NCBI GenBank assembly: GCA_034509735.1
Contig: JACGWO010000004.1
Span: 26,331,395-26,395,394 of the forward strand
From: Sesamum alatum
Lineage: Eukaryota > Streptophyta > Magnoliopsida > Lamiales > Pedaliaceae
Direction of reading: 5' to 3'
Length of the DNA: 64,000 nucleotides
How positions within the stretch are numbered: position 1 is the stretch's first letter; every line of letters starts with the position of its first letter. Below are positions 10,661 to 22,281 of this stretch, piece by piece. Below the pieces are notes generated by a model. The model saw only the letters and a program-made list of their open reading frames with translations. It had not been told where the DNA came from and did no database searches. The translations under genes and the position numbers were made by a program.

Positions 10661-12719
10661 ATTTTATTTTTTGAGAAAGAGCACGTAATGAGTTCCCAGC
10701 ATTTTATTCCCTAAAATCTCCAAAATCCCCAAATTGAGTTCCCTGCATTTTTTCTTCTCTTCTCCTCCGACCAGCGATTGTCGATTTCGACTGTGGATTT
10801 CGGTTTGCGTCTCCTTGGCTTCCACTACAACAGGTGCGTTGGCTTCTCCTTCGTTTGTTTCTTTTTCTCCTTCTCTTCTCCTCCGACCATCCCATAGTTT
10901 GACGAAATGATTGCTCATTTAGTCCACTCACATATATGTCTGTAGTTTGCTATACATTTGCTGGCAAAAATGTGAAACATAAGCTTATATGAGGTTGTTT
11001 TCGCACAGATATACAGTAGAGCGGCGTTGGCTTATGGTGCTTTGTCATCTGGGTTAGGGGAACAAGAAAAAATAAAAAATTGTCAATGTAAAATAAACAT
11101 GATTTGGTACAAAATTGTAGATTCTGCTAGTTTTGATGTAGGAGAAGATCAACATGTTCTGAATTTCACCTTTTTAATGATTTAAATTTTCTTTACCTGA
11201 ATGAAATAAATTGGATAAAATGGTAAGAGAAAAGGCTGGCATGCAAGACATATATTGCGTGTCATTAGTTGGTTTGTAAATACTATGCATTTTATTTATA
11301 TGCATCCTAAGTAGGAAAATTATGATTTCTAGGCTTGGGAACTTTGTTAAGTTGGTATGTAAATACTATGCATTTTTTTTTCCTGTGTTCCTGTGCATTG
11401 AATAGCTTTGCATGAAATGAACACTTCTGAGCTAAGTGGGTACATGTGGAATTTCTATGGGGGGTACTCTCTGTTATTCGGTTTTATTACTTTCTATTTG
11501 AGAGAAATATTCTATGGTTATGTTTGTTCCCTGTGCTTTTCTTGTCTTATGGTTGAATGGTTGACAATTTTGTTCCAATTTCCTTTTCTTCAAACACAAT
11601 TTGGTTGACAATTTTCAACTTGACTCTTGTGGTTTACAAGCATAATCTATATGTTGACAAACATTTGATTGACTTGTGTGTTTAAGTTTGCCCACCTGAT
11701 TGTGTTTGTCAATTCCCGTTCAAGGTTCTACAGAGTCAGCTTTTTAATTCATCTAGAAGCATGTTGATTTTGTACTGAAATATTGGACAACATTTTGGGT
11801 TTATGACTATGAATATTAAAATATGGAAAGATGGACTTACAAAATTACAGATTGATGAACTACCATAGGCTATTTCTAGATCATGGGAGTCTAAACTTGA
11901 TAGTCATACAGTTAGAAAAATGGAAGTTTGATGGGTGTAGTTAATATGGATATTTTGTGTCACTCTTTGAAGAAGCTAAAAGGGACTGATGGTGCATTCT
12001 ACATTTTAGGTACCATGGTGCATTAAAGGCGTTAATAAACCATAGCTCTATGGTTGTTTGTATATATGCTTCCACTCTCTGAAAAATAGCCCAAAACATT
12101 ATAAATGTTTGCCTATATATTTAAAAATACACGGTTTAATGTAATTTAACTTATGTTTATTTATCTTATACTAATACTGAACACGAAACCAAACATATTA
12201 ACACGCATATCTCTAGCTTTCTGTGAAGATATTAGAAATGGAAGTGAACAATATGGCTCAGTGATAGCCTCCAATTATGCTAGGTAACTAAAAGGCAAAA
12301 CTTCTCTACAGATGTATGCTTTTTAGTAAATGCAGCAATCTTGAGAATGGTGATTGGTGGCCTTTGCATGTGACATGTATATGATGTGGTTTGAAGGATT
12401 GTGTCTCTGTAGGCATGCTGCTATCGTTTTATTTTGATTAGTTAGTTTTCTTTTTCTGTTAAATTCTTTCCTTTTTTTCCACCTGGAGCCCCCCCTAGAA
12501 GACATTATATCACTTGAAAAGACTGTGATGTCATTATTTCCTTTTTCTTTTTCCATATTCTTGAGCAATTGCTTTTGCTGTTTCCATACTATTGTCATGG
12601 TAAGCAGTATTTCAGACCTTTTTTTAGCTACATTCAGATTTCAGCCGACGCAGCACAGAGGAAAATGCTTTGTTCTGTGTTTATAAAGTTGTTTGAAGTA
12701 TGAAATTTCTTCTTTGCAG
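10661..12719 (+). other. CACTA upstream region, no clear gene
   Basis: Between the subterminal repeats and the LRR fragment there is pyrimidine-rich leader-like DNA, with TCTCTTCTCCTCCGACC present twice (about 10755 and 10873). The rest is T-rich and intron-like. A short open stretch after a CACAG acceptor-like site at about 11010 reads IYSRAALAYGALSSGL and could be another captured exon, but I do not recognise it. Later T-rich DNA probably includes the intron captured with the LRR exons. Short frames at 11408-11608 and 12323-12598 have no family features. Confidence 0.4.
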
Positions 12720-13022
12720 ATTTGACTGGGTTGATGCATCTGGATATCTTTGGACCACGGATTACTGATTCTGGAACCAATTATCTGCGATGTAAGCTAA
12801 TAACTTAACCCATTATACTCAACTGCCTTCATCTTTTGTCATTGACAGAAATAGTTAATGTGTCTTTTTATTCAGCTTCAAAGAAGCTGCGGTCTCTGGA
12901 AGTCTGTGGTGGTGGGTTAACTGATGTTGGTGTAAAGAACATTAAGGACCTTACATCCTTGACATTGCTGAATCTGTCCCAGGACAACCACTTGACAGAC
13001 AGGAGTTTGGAATCGATTTCCG
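12720..13022 (+). pseudogene. Captured LRR-protein fragment (two exons plus intron)
   Basis: Exon a (12720-12791) follows a TTTGCAG acceptor and encodes LTGLMHLDIFGPRITDSGT. It ends at a GTAAGC donor. Exon b (12876-13022) follows TATTCAG and encodes a repeat with SLEVCGGGLTDVGVKNI and LTSLTLLNLSQ, ending at a GTACTT donor. The split serine codon joins in frame. The repeats match the plant leucine-rich-repeat protein family of Arabidopsis AT1G15740/AT4G23840, recalled rather than searched. Only about 73 residues remain, with no start or C-terminal exon. Retained intron and splice sites mean genomic DNA was captured, not cDNA. It sits inside the CACTA, upstream of TNP2 in the same orientation, so it could be spliced into TNP2 transcripts. 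Confidence 0.8.
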
Positions 13023-13626
13023 GTACTTGTACAAATTTGACATGCATGCTATGCTCACTTCGTATCTTAAACTAATGATCAAGCATAATAGTTATTGTTT
13101 GCTTTTTTCTGTTTTAAGAAATTATTCTCTTTCAGTCTAGTAGCTCGGAAAGTTTCTTTGCGATTGCAGTCTAGAGGGTGCACCTTGAGGTATATATGGA
13201 CACTATGATTCGCTTACGAGCATAGAAGCAAATTAGAGGTGACAAGCCAATTATTTGAGCTCAAATATTCAGGTACTTGTCTGCTTTCTCTATCTTGTTT
13301 TGATAACTTTACCTATGTTTGGATATTATTTTTCAGTCACTGTGATTACGTTCATGTTCATATAATATTAAAGTGATCTGAAAGTTCTAATTTTAGATTA
13401 TTTTCTAGAATTTACATGACGACATAGTTATTTTAGACAATATAGGTAACAAAACCTCTCTTATTAGGTACATGATCCCATGTAGGATGTAACGTACTTA
13501 GAATTTGAACTTAGATTTTCATTCCATAAGTTTATGATTAGATTTTCATCAAATCCTTTTAAGAATTTCAAGTTTATTAATCTAGCCAAATTAGTTTATC
13601 TAAGATTATCAAAAAATGTAGAAATC
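13023..13626 (+). other. Spacer between LRR fragment and TNP2
   Basis: T-rich, intron-like DNA with several potential splice signals. The frame opens at 13534, but the first start giving a family-like N-terminus is the ATG at 13627, so 13534-13626 is more likely leader. Confidence 0.4.
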
Positions 13627-16600
13627 ATGAACACCGACTGTAGTTGGATGTGGCGGCGCTTAGATGACAACGACTATCTTTTGGATGAATTTGTCGAAAG
13701 GGTTGATGAAGAGTTCTTGAGCTTTGCCTTCGCAAATCCAAGATTCGTTTGCCATGGACAAATAAAATGTCCATGCACTAAGTGCAACAATAGAAAATTC
13801 TTGAGTCAAAATGATGTGCATCTGCACATTGTAAGAAATGGGTTCAATCGTGGTTACAATATATGGTATGCACATGGTGAATCCCTAAATAGGAGAAATG
13901 ATGCTAGTGGTTCTTCAAGGGTTCCTAGTGAAGAAGGATCCCGTTATAGAACAATGGTGATGGATGCCGTGGGCCCTGAGCTTATTCCGAATTCAATATG
14001 TGATGAACAACCAGCTAATCCAGAAGCACAAAAAATTTTCGACTTATTAAAAGATGCTGATGAGCCACTATGGGATGGTTGTAAAAATCACACCAAACTT
14101 TCTACTGTGGCTCAATTGTTAAATATTAAGTCAGAGTACAATATGCCTGAAGCGTGCTATGATCGACTTGTATCGGTTATCAAAACCATGCTACCAGAAG
14201 GAGAGAAGTTGCCAGATAACTTGTATAAGACTAAAAAACAATTGGCAAAGCTTGGTCTTGGATATGAGAAAATTGATGCTTGTGTGAATAATTGTATGTT
14301 ATATTACAAAGAAAATAAAGACAAACATCAATGTCTTGTATGTGGTCATCCTCGGTATAAGCCAAGAAAGCCAGGCGCCCGAAAGAATGTGGCTTTCAAG
14401 GTGCTACGTTATTTGCCATTAATACCAAGGCTTCAAAGGTTATATGCATCCAGTTATACTTGTGAACATATGACATGGCATGCAAAGAACCGATATGAAG
14501 AAGGAAGCATGGCACACCCATCAAATGGAGAGGCATGGAAGCACTTTGATCGTACTCATCCATCATTTGCATCAGATGCACGTAATGTCCGTATTGGATT
14601 ATGCACTGATGGTTTCAGTCCATTTGGAAATTCAAGTACTCCTTACTCTTGTTGGCCTGTTATTATCACCGTGTATAATCTTCCTCCATGGATGTGCATG
14701 CAAGAGCCTTTCATGTTCCTCAACATGGTTATTCCAGGCCCAAAAGGTCCAGGAAAAGATATTGATGTATATCTACGTCCATTGATTGATGAGTTGAAGA
14801 TATTGTGGACAACTGGAGTGCCAATGTATGATGTGTGCTGCAAACAAAACTTCAATATGAGGGAAGCACTTTTGTGGACCATTAGTGATTTTCCAGCACA
14901 TGCGATGCTATCTGGGTGGAGCACTCATGGGTGTTTGGCCTGTCCTTACTGTATGGATATGACAAAATCATTCAAACTTTGTTACAGTAGAAAAGCTTCT
15001 TGGTTTGATTGTCATCGTCGATTCTTGGCTCTTGATCATCCTTATAGAAAACAGGTTTATAAGTTCCTTAGGGGAAGAATTGAAAATGACCAACCACCAA
15101 TTCGTTTAAGTGGTGAAGACGTGCGTGAAAGAGTGGAGGGGCTTCCTGATATAACTTTTGGAAAACCACCAGGTGGCACACAACCAATTGATGGATTTGG
15201 CAAAACGCATAATTGGGTGAAAAGATGCATATTTTGGGAGTTACCATATTGGCACACAAATCTCATTCGACACAATTTAGATGTGATGCACATCTTTAAT
15301 ACTGTTATGGATGTCAAAGATAAGACAAAGGATAATATTAAAACACGTAAGGATTTGGAGTTATATTGCAGTCGCCATGAGATGCATTTATTTGAGGGTG
15401 CAAATGGAAAAATGTACAAGCCCAAAGCATCTTACACTTTAAGTAAAACACAGAAGAAAGAAGTGTGCTCTTGGGCAAAATCATTAAAGCTGCCTGATGG
15501 ATATTCCTCGAACATAGCTCGTTCTGTGAACGAGGATGAATGCAAGTTTTATGGAATGAAAAGCCATGATTACCATGTATTCATCCAAAGATTGCTTCCA
15601 ATTGCATTTCAAGATATACTTCCCAAACCAATTTGGGAAGCACTAACAGAGCTTAGCATCTTTTTTAGAGACATATGCTCAACGGTGTTGCGTGTGGAGC
15701 ATATGGAACAACTTGAAAAGAACATTGTTGAAATATTGTGCAAATTTGAAAAGATATTTCCACCGGGGTTTTTTGACTTAATGGAGCACTTGCCAATTCA
15801 TCTTGCATATGAAGCGAAGGTTGGTGGGCCTGTGCAATATCGGTGGATGTATCCATTTGAAAGGTATTTACTAGTTAATTATTTTTCTTTTATTGATAAT
15901 ACTATTTATATTAAATGAAGAAAAAATATGACAAATTGTAGGTTTCTACGTCATTTGAAGAAAAAAATTGGAAATCGGGCTCGAGTAGAGGCTTCAATTG
16001 TTGAAGCATATATGATTGAAGAAGTTTCAACATTTTGCTTAGCATATTTCGAGCTAAATGTACCTACTCAATTAAATCGGGTTCCACGAAATGATGATGG
16101 AGGAATGATAAATCCTTGAGGGAATTTATTAATTTCTACACATCCAGGACGATCACTTGGTTCTCGAATTGCAATTAGATATCTTGATGAGGATGAGATG
16201 AAAGCAGCACATAGATATGTATTGTTGAATTATGATAAAATCGATCCATATCTGATGTAAGTTCTGTACCTCTTATATTATTATCTTATTTTATTACATA
16301 AATCTATATAGAAGTTATATAATAATCTCAAATCATTTAGGAAATTTTATGAAGAAAAGAGACAACAATTTTCAAGAATAACTGATATTGAACTTGATAT
16401 CATACGTGATCGAGACTTTGCCCAGTGGCTACTTGCTCATGTAAGTAGTGTACTGCTTACAATTTCATAAACATAATAATTTGAAAATACATATTTTTAA
16501 CCTTTAATGCTCTTTTGTAATAGATTCGACAAACTCAAAGTCCAGTTGATGATGTTATAAGGAAGCTAGCTAATGGCCCAAGTCGGCGAGTTTCATGCTA

Positions 16601-17328
16601 TAAAGGATACTTTGTTAATGGGTTCAAGTTCCACACTGTAGAGTATGGTCACTCTAAAGCAACAACGAACTATGGTGTATGCATGTTAGGGAGTACTTAC
16701 AGTGAATGTGAAGTGGACTACTATGGATTACTGGAAGAAATTGTGGAGTTGGAATATTATGGATTGGGGCATGGTGTCGCATGTTTAAATGCCATTGGTA
16801 TGATACCTCAGATAAGGGACTGAAAAGGCATAAATGTGGTCTCGTGGAAATTAATTCTAAATTAAAATTGAGCACCGATGGCCCTTTTATATTGGCTTTT
16901 CAAGCTCAGCAAGTATATTTTCAAGTTTTCCTAACTCGAAAAGAGAAAGGCGTGATTGGTGGGCCGTGTGCAAAGTAAAAGCTATAGGCAAATTTAATAT
17001 TCCATTAGTTGCAGGACAAGGTGAGAATGTTAACCCAAGAGTAGAGAATGCTTTTCAAGAAGGGGACGTTTCAAATCTGCAACCTATCTCTATGGTAACT
17101 GATCTTGATGGGATCAACATTATTTCGGATGAAGAGGCAGAAGAAGTAGATTTGAATGAGTTTGAAGCACTCCGGTATACCATGAACTCCAGTCCAACTA
17201 GGATAAGAGATGAAGAGCAGAATGAAGAAGAGTTTGAAGAAATTGAATCCGAAGAAGATGAGCAAGATGACAAGGATCATGATTCTAGTGATGATGATGA
17301 TGATGATGATATGGAAATTGATGATTGA
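13627..17328 (+). pseudogene. CACTA TNP2-type transposase pseudogene
   Basis: Four exons with consensus splice sites can be read: 13627-15863, 15942-16256, 16341-16440 and 16524-17328. The N-terminus is the transposase-associated domain (CPCTKCNN, then HLHIVRNGF and WYAHGE). The tnp2 domain follows, with GLCTDGFSPFG, LPPWMCMQEPF, CLACPYC and RHNLDVMHI, then a DUF4218-like region (MEHLPIHLAYEAKVGGPVQY) and an acidic aspartate-rich C-terminus. Damage: after DVMHI the usual EKN-type segment is missing, apparently an in-frame deletion of about eight residues. A TGA at 16117-16119 interrupts exon 2. Frameshifts lie near 16780 and near 16955. TNP2 is the catalytic protein that cuts CACTA ends; this copy should be non-functional. 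Confidence 0.9.
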
Positions 17329-17556
17329 GTAGATATGCAATAGTATTTTAGAAATTCTAATAATTTGTATATTTCAGGAATGATTAAGACATGTGTAACA
17401 TCGTAACTATTTGTGAATTTCTTTTTTTTTTTTGTTTCATTATACGTATCTATTTCGTTAAATTGTATTTGACATATGTAATAATTAGTATAAAACTTTT
17501 TTTACATGTGCTCTTGCTATGTATTTTAAGTGGTGGTTCATTTTGTTTAAAACAAG
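17329..17556 (+). other. Intergenic spacer of CACTA genes
   Basis: About 230 bases between the TNP2 stop and the next start, with a T-run near 17424. No signal beyond likely untranslated sequence. Confidence 0.4.
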
Positions 17557-19412
17557 ATGGTGACTAGAGCGCAAGGGCGAGGGCGAGGGCGAGGGCGAGG
17601 CCACGGATGAGGTCAAGGGACAAGTTTGCACATTCGTGATGAAAATGAAGAGTTGTTAGGAGTTGAGTCATCTCATGTTGTGGAGCACGAACAAAGAACT
17701 TCATCAAATACTTTGTCGAGAGCACCTGACCTTCACACTGAGGTATAATCATTCCTTGTTTATGTGATCTTTGTATAGCTTGACATTCACATATTTCATT
17801 TCTAAAATTCTATAGGTTGATGAGACGATACCCTTAGAGTCAAGGAATGATCCTATTATTGGAGAGGCAAGTGATGATGTCACTTCACAAAGTCGACGAA
17901 GAGGACCTAACCGAGGATCACAGGTTCCAGAAAATCCTGATTAAAGGTTAAAGGTGAATGTGATTAATAATAGGTAAATAAAAATTTCTTCGTATTGTTT
18001 GAATTTTAGTTTATAAATAAAGAATTGCATTTATTAATATTTTTAAATGATTTTGATAATTAGATTTATCGAAACTGATGTTTTCCGGAATCTTACAAAC
18101 CACATTAAGGGCATTTTTGGAGTGGCATGGCCAAGATGGCATAAAGTGCCAAAGCCAACTAAAACTTTGCTTTGGGAGAGATTTAAGGTAATTTTTGTCA
18201 CAATGCTTTTTCAATTATTATAATATTAGACTTATTCTATACTTAAAATGATTGAAAATATAAAATTGTTTAAATAATGTTAGATGAGGTATCGATGGGA
18301 TGATCTCACAGATATGCAAATGAGAAAGGTGTGGAATGAAAATGCAAGTTCTAGATTTAGAGAGATGATTTACAGAGCCAAACGAAACGCATTAGAAAAT
18401 GCAAGTAAAGAATTAGGTAGAGAGCCACGTGCATTAGATATGATTGGTAGAGGCCCTGATTGGATGCACACCCATATATGGGATGAATTGGTTGAGAAGC
18501 ACTGGAGTGGAGAGAATTATAAGGGAAAATGCATAATTGCCCAAAAGAATCGCAAGACTGAGAAGGGGGTTGCATTACAAAGCACACTGGTGGTTCCATT
18601 CCACAAGGAGCACACAAGATACGGATGGTAAACTTTATTTTGAAGTTTCAAAAGATTTTAATTTTAGTGCATTTATTTTGCTAGATATTGATATTGTTCA
18701 TATGATTTTAGGAAAAAGAGCTTGGCCGTGAAGTAAGTGAATTGGAGTTGTTTTATAGAACGCACAGAAGAAACCACGGGACCGGAGACTTTGTAGATAA
18801 TAAATCAAAAAAAGTTAATGTAAGTACCTTTTGTAGTCTTTTTTGTTCATTATTGTTAGACAAATATAATAAGTTAGATTCTTATTACATGATATTCTTT
18901 GCATGTCACAATAGGAGGATTATATGGCAAAAATAGGTGGTAATAACGAATCCATCGAGTCTTCGTTTGATATGCAATCATGGTGTGAAGTAACTGGAGG
19001 GCCGTCTAAGGGTCGGATATATGGATTTGGGCGTAGTCAATCTTCTGATAGATTTAGCAGAATTTTCGTTACCTCAACACTTAGGGAATCTGAAGAAAGA
19101 TATAATGAGTTAACAAAAGCAATGGATGAAAAATATAATGAGTTAACTATGAAAATGCAAGAAGAACTTTTAAGACGAGAAGCAGAGAGTAAAAAGATGC
19201 TGGAGCAGGCGCTTGAGGAGTCCCGGAAGAGGGAAGCAGATGCGGGAAGGAGAGAAGAAGATGCACGAAGGAGGGAAGAAGATGCACAAAGGAGGGCAGG
19301 GGAGCTGGAAGAAATGGTACGCAAATTAATTCAAGAGGTGGGATACACAAATCGTCGATTTGCAAGTGGATCTGGACCCAAGGAGCAACAAGATTTTGGT
19401 GCAAATCGATAG
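17557..19412 (+). pseudogene. Ptta/En-Spm (Transposase_24) gene, decayed
   Basis: The second transposon gene in the CACTA. The ATG at 17557 opens MVTRAQ followed by arginine-glycine repeats. Readable exons include 17557-17742, one from 17816, one from about 18064 (FIETDVFRNLTNHIKGIFGV), one from 18284 (MRYRWDDLTDMQMRKVW to the family hallmark GKCIIAQKNRK), one from about 18713 (GREVSELELFYRTHRR) and a last exon from about 18916 to the stop at 19412. The C-terminus is a long charged coiled coil (KREADAGRREEDARRREED). In-frame stops occur at 17608-17610 and near 17941. In this family the protein binds subterminal repeats and assists TNP2. It lies 3' of TNP2 on the same strand, the normal CACTA order. 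Confidence 0.85.
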
Positions 19413-20052
19413 GACATTTCTGATTGGGTAAGAGCGTTATTTTAATAGATGAGATGTCATGTTATCAGTTGTTAGAGGTATATATATGTACGATTGTGAA
19501 AATTACGTGTAATGCAATTTGTTGATTGTGATGTTGGTTTGTTAAGGGTGAATGTGTGAAATGGTTTTTGGTACTTGGTTGTTGATTTTGGTAGCAATGT
19601 ACTGGAAACTCGTTGTGCATGCATGTTTATGTGTCACATGTATTTTCTTTCTTTTGAAATGGTAAATATTAAATAAAGAAAATGTTAGTTTAATTGTGGG
19701 CATAAAAATGCCATACTGATCGTTTTAAAACTATGCTATATGGATTCATTTTCTTTTGCGGCATGACGATTCATGATTGAAAAGTTACATGCATAAAAGT
19801 GGCTTTCGGCTCTAGGTACCATGTAAACGAGAATTATTCTTCTTCTTCTTTTTTGTTTTGTTTTGTTTTTTTTTTTTTTTGTATTTTGGTGTGCGTGTTG
19901 CCAGTAACAATCTTTCATGGCCTTTTGCTTTTACCTTATGCAAGTTTCTTTTTTTTTTTTTTTTGTGTTGATTCTTGTAATTATGTCTCTGCCCGCAATG
20001 CTCCATTTGGATATTAGATTTTATTTCTAATTGTGTCTGTCTCGATTTGAAG
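19413..20052 (+). other. TNP 3' region and captured intron
   Basis: The first part is probably 3' untranslated DNA of the preceding gene. The later part, with long T-runs near 19865 and 19950, runs as a pyrimidine tract into the acceptor of the captured BAH exon, so it probably includes host intron. No coding signal. Confidence 0.4.
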
Positions 20053-20395
20053 CTGGAGATTGCATCTTGATGCACCCATCAGAGAGTGATTCAGCCCCTT
20101 ATGTGGCACGTGTGGAGAAGATTGAGGCTGATAACCGTAACAATGTGAGAGTTCGTGTAAGGTGGTACTACAGGCTCGAGGAAGCAGTTGGAGGACGGAG
20201 ACAGTTCCATGGAGCAAAGGAATTGTTTTTGTCATATCACTATGACATTCAGAGTGCTCATACCATTGAGGGAAAATGCACTGTTCACAGTTTCAAGAAT
20301 TATACTAAGCTGGAGAATGTTGGTCTTGAGGATTACTATTGTCGTTTTGAATATAAACCTGCCTCTGGAGCTTTCCTGACAGATCGTGTGGCAGT
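20053..20395 (+). pseudogene. Captured BAH-domain exon of an EBS/SHL-like gene
   Basis: After a TTGAAG acceptor the exon reads [20 protein letters not shown], then [53 protein letters not shown] and DYYCRFEY, ending at AGT|GTGAGT. This is the BAH domain of the plant BAH-PHD histone-reader family (EBS, SHL), recognised from memory. In the intact protein the BAH domain is followed by a PHD finger beginning YCKC. Neither the short N-terminal exon nor the PHD exon is present. The captured exon is fully open and keeps both splice sites. It lies near the CACTA 3' end in the same orientation as the transposase genes. Confidence 0.85.
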
Positions 20396-20732
20396 GTGAG
20401 TGTAGATTATAGTTATGATTCTTTCTATGTGGTTTCTTTTCGTAGTAGTGTAAGTTGTGACTTGGTGTTTTGCCAATGTGTTGTTTCAAGCATTTGTATG
20501 CTTGTATTTCTTCTTCGTAGACAATGATAGTGTTTCCTACACTATGATTTTAGGTACATTAATTGGTTTCTTCGTTTCTATATGGTTTTTGCAAATGGCC
20601 GATGTTTATTGCATTTGTTATTAGTTGTAGTATCTTATTTTCTAAGATATTTTGGTCTTATTTTATTCCAGGTTTATTAAAAGAAAATTAGGGATTGAAT
20701 TGAAAATGGAGATTTGTCTTCAACCACAAAAG
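20396..20732 (+). other. Captured intron remnant and spacer
   Basis: T-rich intron-like DNA following the BAH exon donor. I find no further EBS/SHL exon before the subterminal repeats begin near 20733. Confidence 0.4.
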
Positions 20733-21055
20733 TAGAGACGGATTTAGAGACGGAATCAAAGACGGAATTAGAGATGTATTCTTTGAAACTTTTGCATATT
20801 TAGAGACGGATTAACGACGGACTAAAGACGGATTTAAAGATGGTTTACTTTATGTTTGTTTGGTAATAGCGACAGATTTTACGACGGATTTATTCCATCT
20901 TAAAGTCTACTGACAGATTCAGCGACGGAATCAACCATATGGCTTTCAGCAACATATCTTCGACGGAAATTTTCCGTCGCTGATACTTTCAGCGACGGAA
21001 ATATATGCTTCAGAGACGAAAAAATCCGTCTCTGAAACTCTGTTTTCTTGTAGTG
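20733..21055. repeat. CACTA 3' subterminal repeats and terminus
   Basis: AGAGACGGA, GCGACGGAA and their complements recur in both orientations up to the TTTTCTTGTAGTG end. They mirror the repeats at the 5' end. Confidence 0.8.
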
Positions 21056-22281
21056 TTTTCCATATCCATAACCAGCTCCATATTGGGCATGGAAGTGGCA
21101 TGAAGGGTATTGACCTCGCATTTTAGGATCCCTAAAACATTTACAAAATATTTGAATTTATAATAGGAATAATTACAACATTCTCCCCAAAAAATTGATA
21201 TAATTATATAAAAATACCCTCAATTTTTCAAAATTTAATCTAATATCCCTATTATTTTTTATTATTTAACAAACCCAATCATTAATGATTTTAATGGAAT
21301 TTGTTCATGTCAACATAAAAATTGAGTGTATCCAATTTTTACCCTGGTGTTGACTAACTCAGACTATTTTGATTATTACATAAACCTCTCAAAAAAATTT
21401 ATATAAATGCAAATATATACACCTCCTAACGTTTTTAAAATACATATAACTTCTCTAATATTTGTTATCATCCTACGTATAGTTTTAACCTTTTATACTA
21501 CAATTCAGCATCATTATTTTAATAAAATAATAAATTGTAGAAGAATTGTTAGTATTATTTATAAAAGTGTCTGTAGTAGTATAAACTGTATTTATAAGAG
21601 TCTTTTGAAATATATCTACTTCACACTTATTTATCATCAAATTTAATGTATATATATATAACTTGTGATAAAATTTTAAGATCATATCCCATAAAATTAA
21701 TGATTATATTCTGAACTACTTTCAAGTGGCCTAAATAGAGCAGTCTAGACAGCCCAAAAAAAATCTTAGTCCAAATTTCTAGTGAAAAGTCCAATAGAAT
21801 GGCCAAATCCAGCTAAAGCCCATGCGTGGTTGAAAACCTGTGCCCAACTCACCCGAAAAGAAGATAAATAATAGATAATGACACAATATTAGAAAAAAAT
21901 TGAAATCAATCACTATAAAGAAACATAGTTTAGAGTGGAGGAATTTGAAATTATTTTAATTTAAAATTATCCAAATAAATTAAAAAAAATTAATACTAAG
22001 AATTTGAAAAATGATAATTTCAAATTCCTCAATCTAGATGTAACATAAAAGTAAGTTGAACCAACGAAAATTCTTACCCGGACTAGGTTTGATCGAACCA
22101 AACCAATCATAAAACAAGTGTACCACACTTGCCATGTCATTGGTCATTTTTCATAAATTGTACACCAATCACAGGATAAGTACATTATACTTGCCATACA
22201 ATTAATTCAGGTCTAGCCGAACCCAATTTAAATTAAAATTTTGGGTTGAACCAATTAACATAATATGATCAAAATTTTTAC
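21056..22281 (-). other. P450 intron remainder (copy B)
   Basis: AT-rich intron DNA. From about 21600 it matches the duplicated segment at 8199-8961. Next to the CACTA, 21061-21121 contains a minus-strand open stretch reading MRGQYPSCHFHAQYGAGYGY; it has no visible P450 relation and I cannot identify it. The short frames at 21407-21685 are not gene-like. Confidence 0.6.

Larger units (their letters stand above)
10261..21055 (+). mobile_element. CACTA (En/Spm) transposon, 10.8 kb
   Basis: The left end is CACTACAAGAGAGCAGACTT. The right end read backwards is CACTACAAGAAAACAGAGTT, with similarity continuing to about 28 bases (TTTCAGA-ACG). Both ends are followed inward by arrays of GACGGA-type subterminal repeats in both orientations, as in En/Spm. 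Inside are a TNP2 transposase pseudogene and a Ptta/En-Spm (Transposase_24) pseudogene, both forward. Two host gene fragments (LRR exons, BAH exon) flank them in the same orientation. The 3-bp flanks are TTC and TTT, an imperfect target duplication. Stops and frameshifts in both genes indicate it cannot encode its own transposition proteins now. Confidence 0.92.
10183..22281 (-). other. P450 intron inflated by CACTA insertion
   Basis: The donor is CAG|GTAAAA at 22281-22280 and the acceptor TTTGTAG at 10183. Without the CACTA at 10261-21055 the intron would be about 1.3 kb. The CACTA lies only 78 bases from the acceptor. Confidence 0.75.

Noticed and set aside
17055..17340. Serine-rich and isoleucine-rich minus-strand frames
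   Set aside because: Antisense shadows of the acidic C-terminus of the TNP2 pseudogene.
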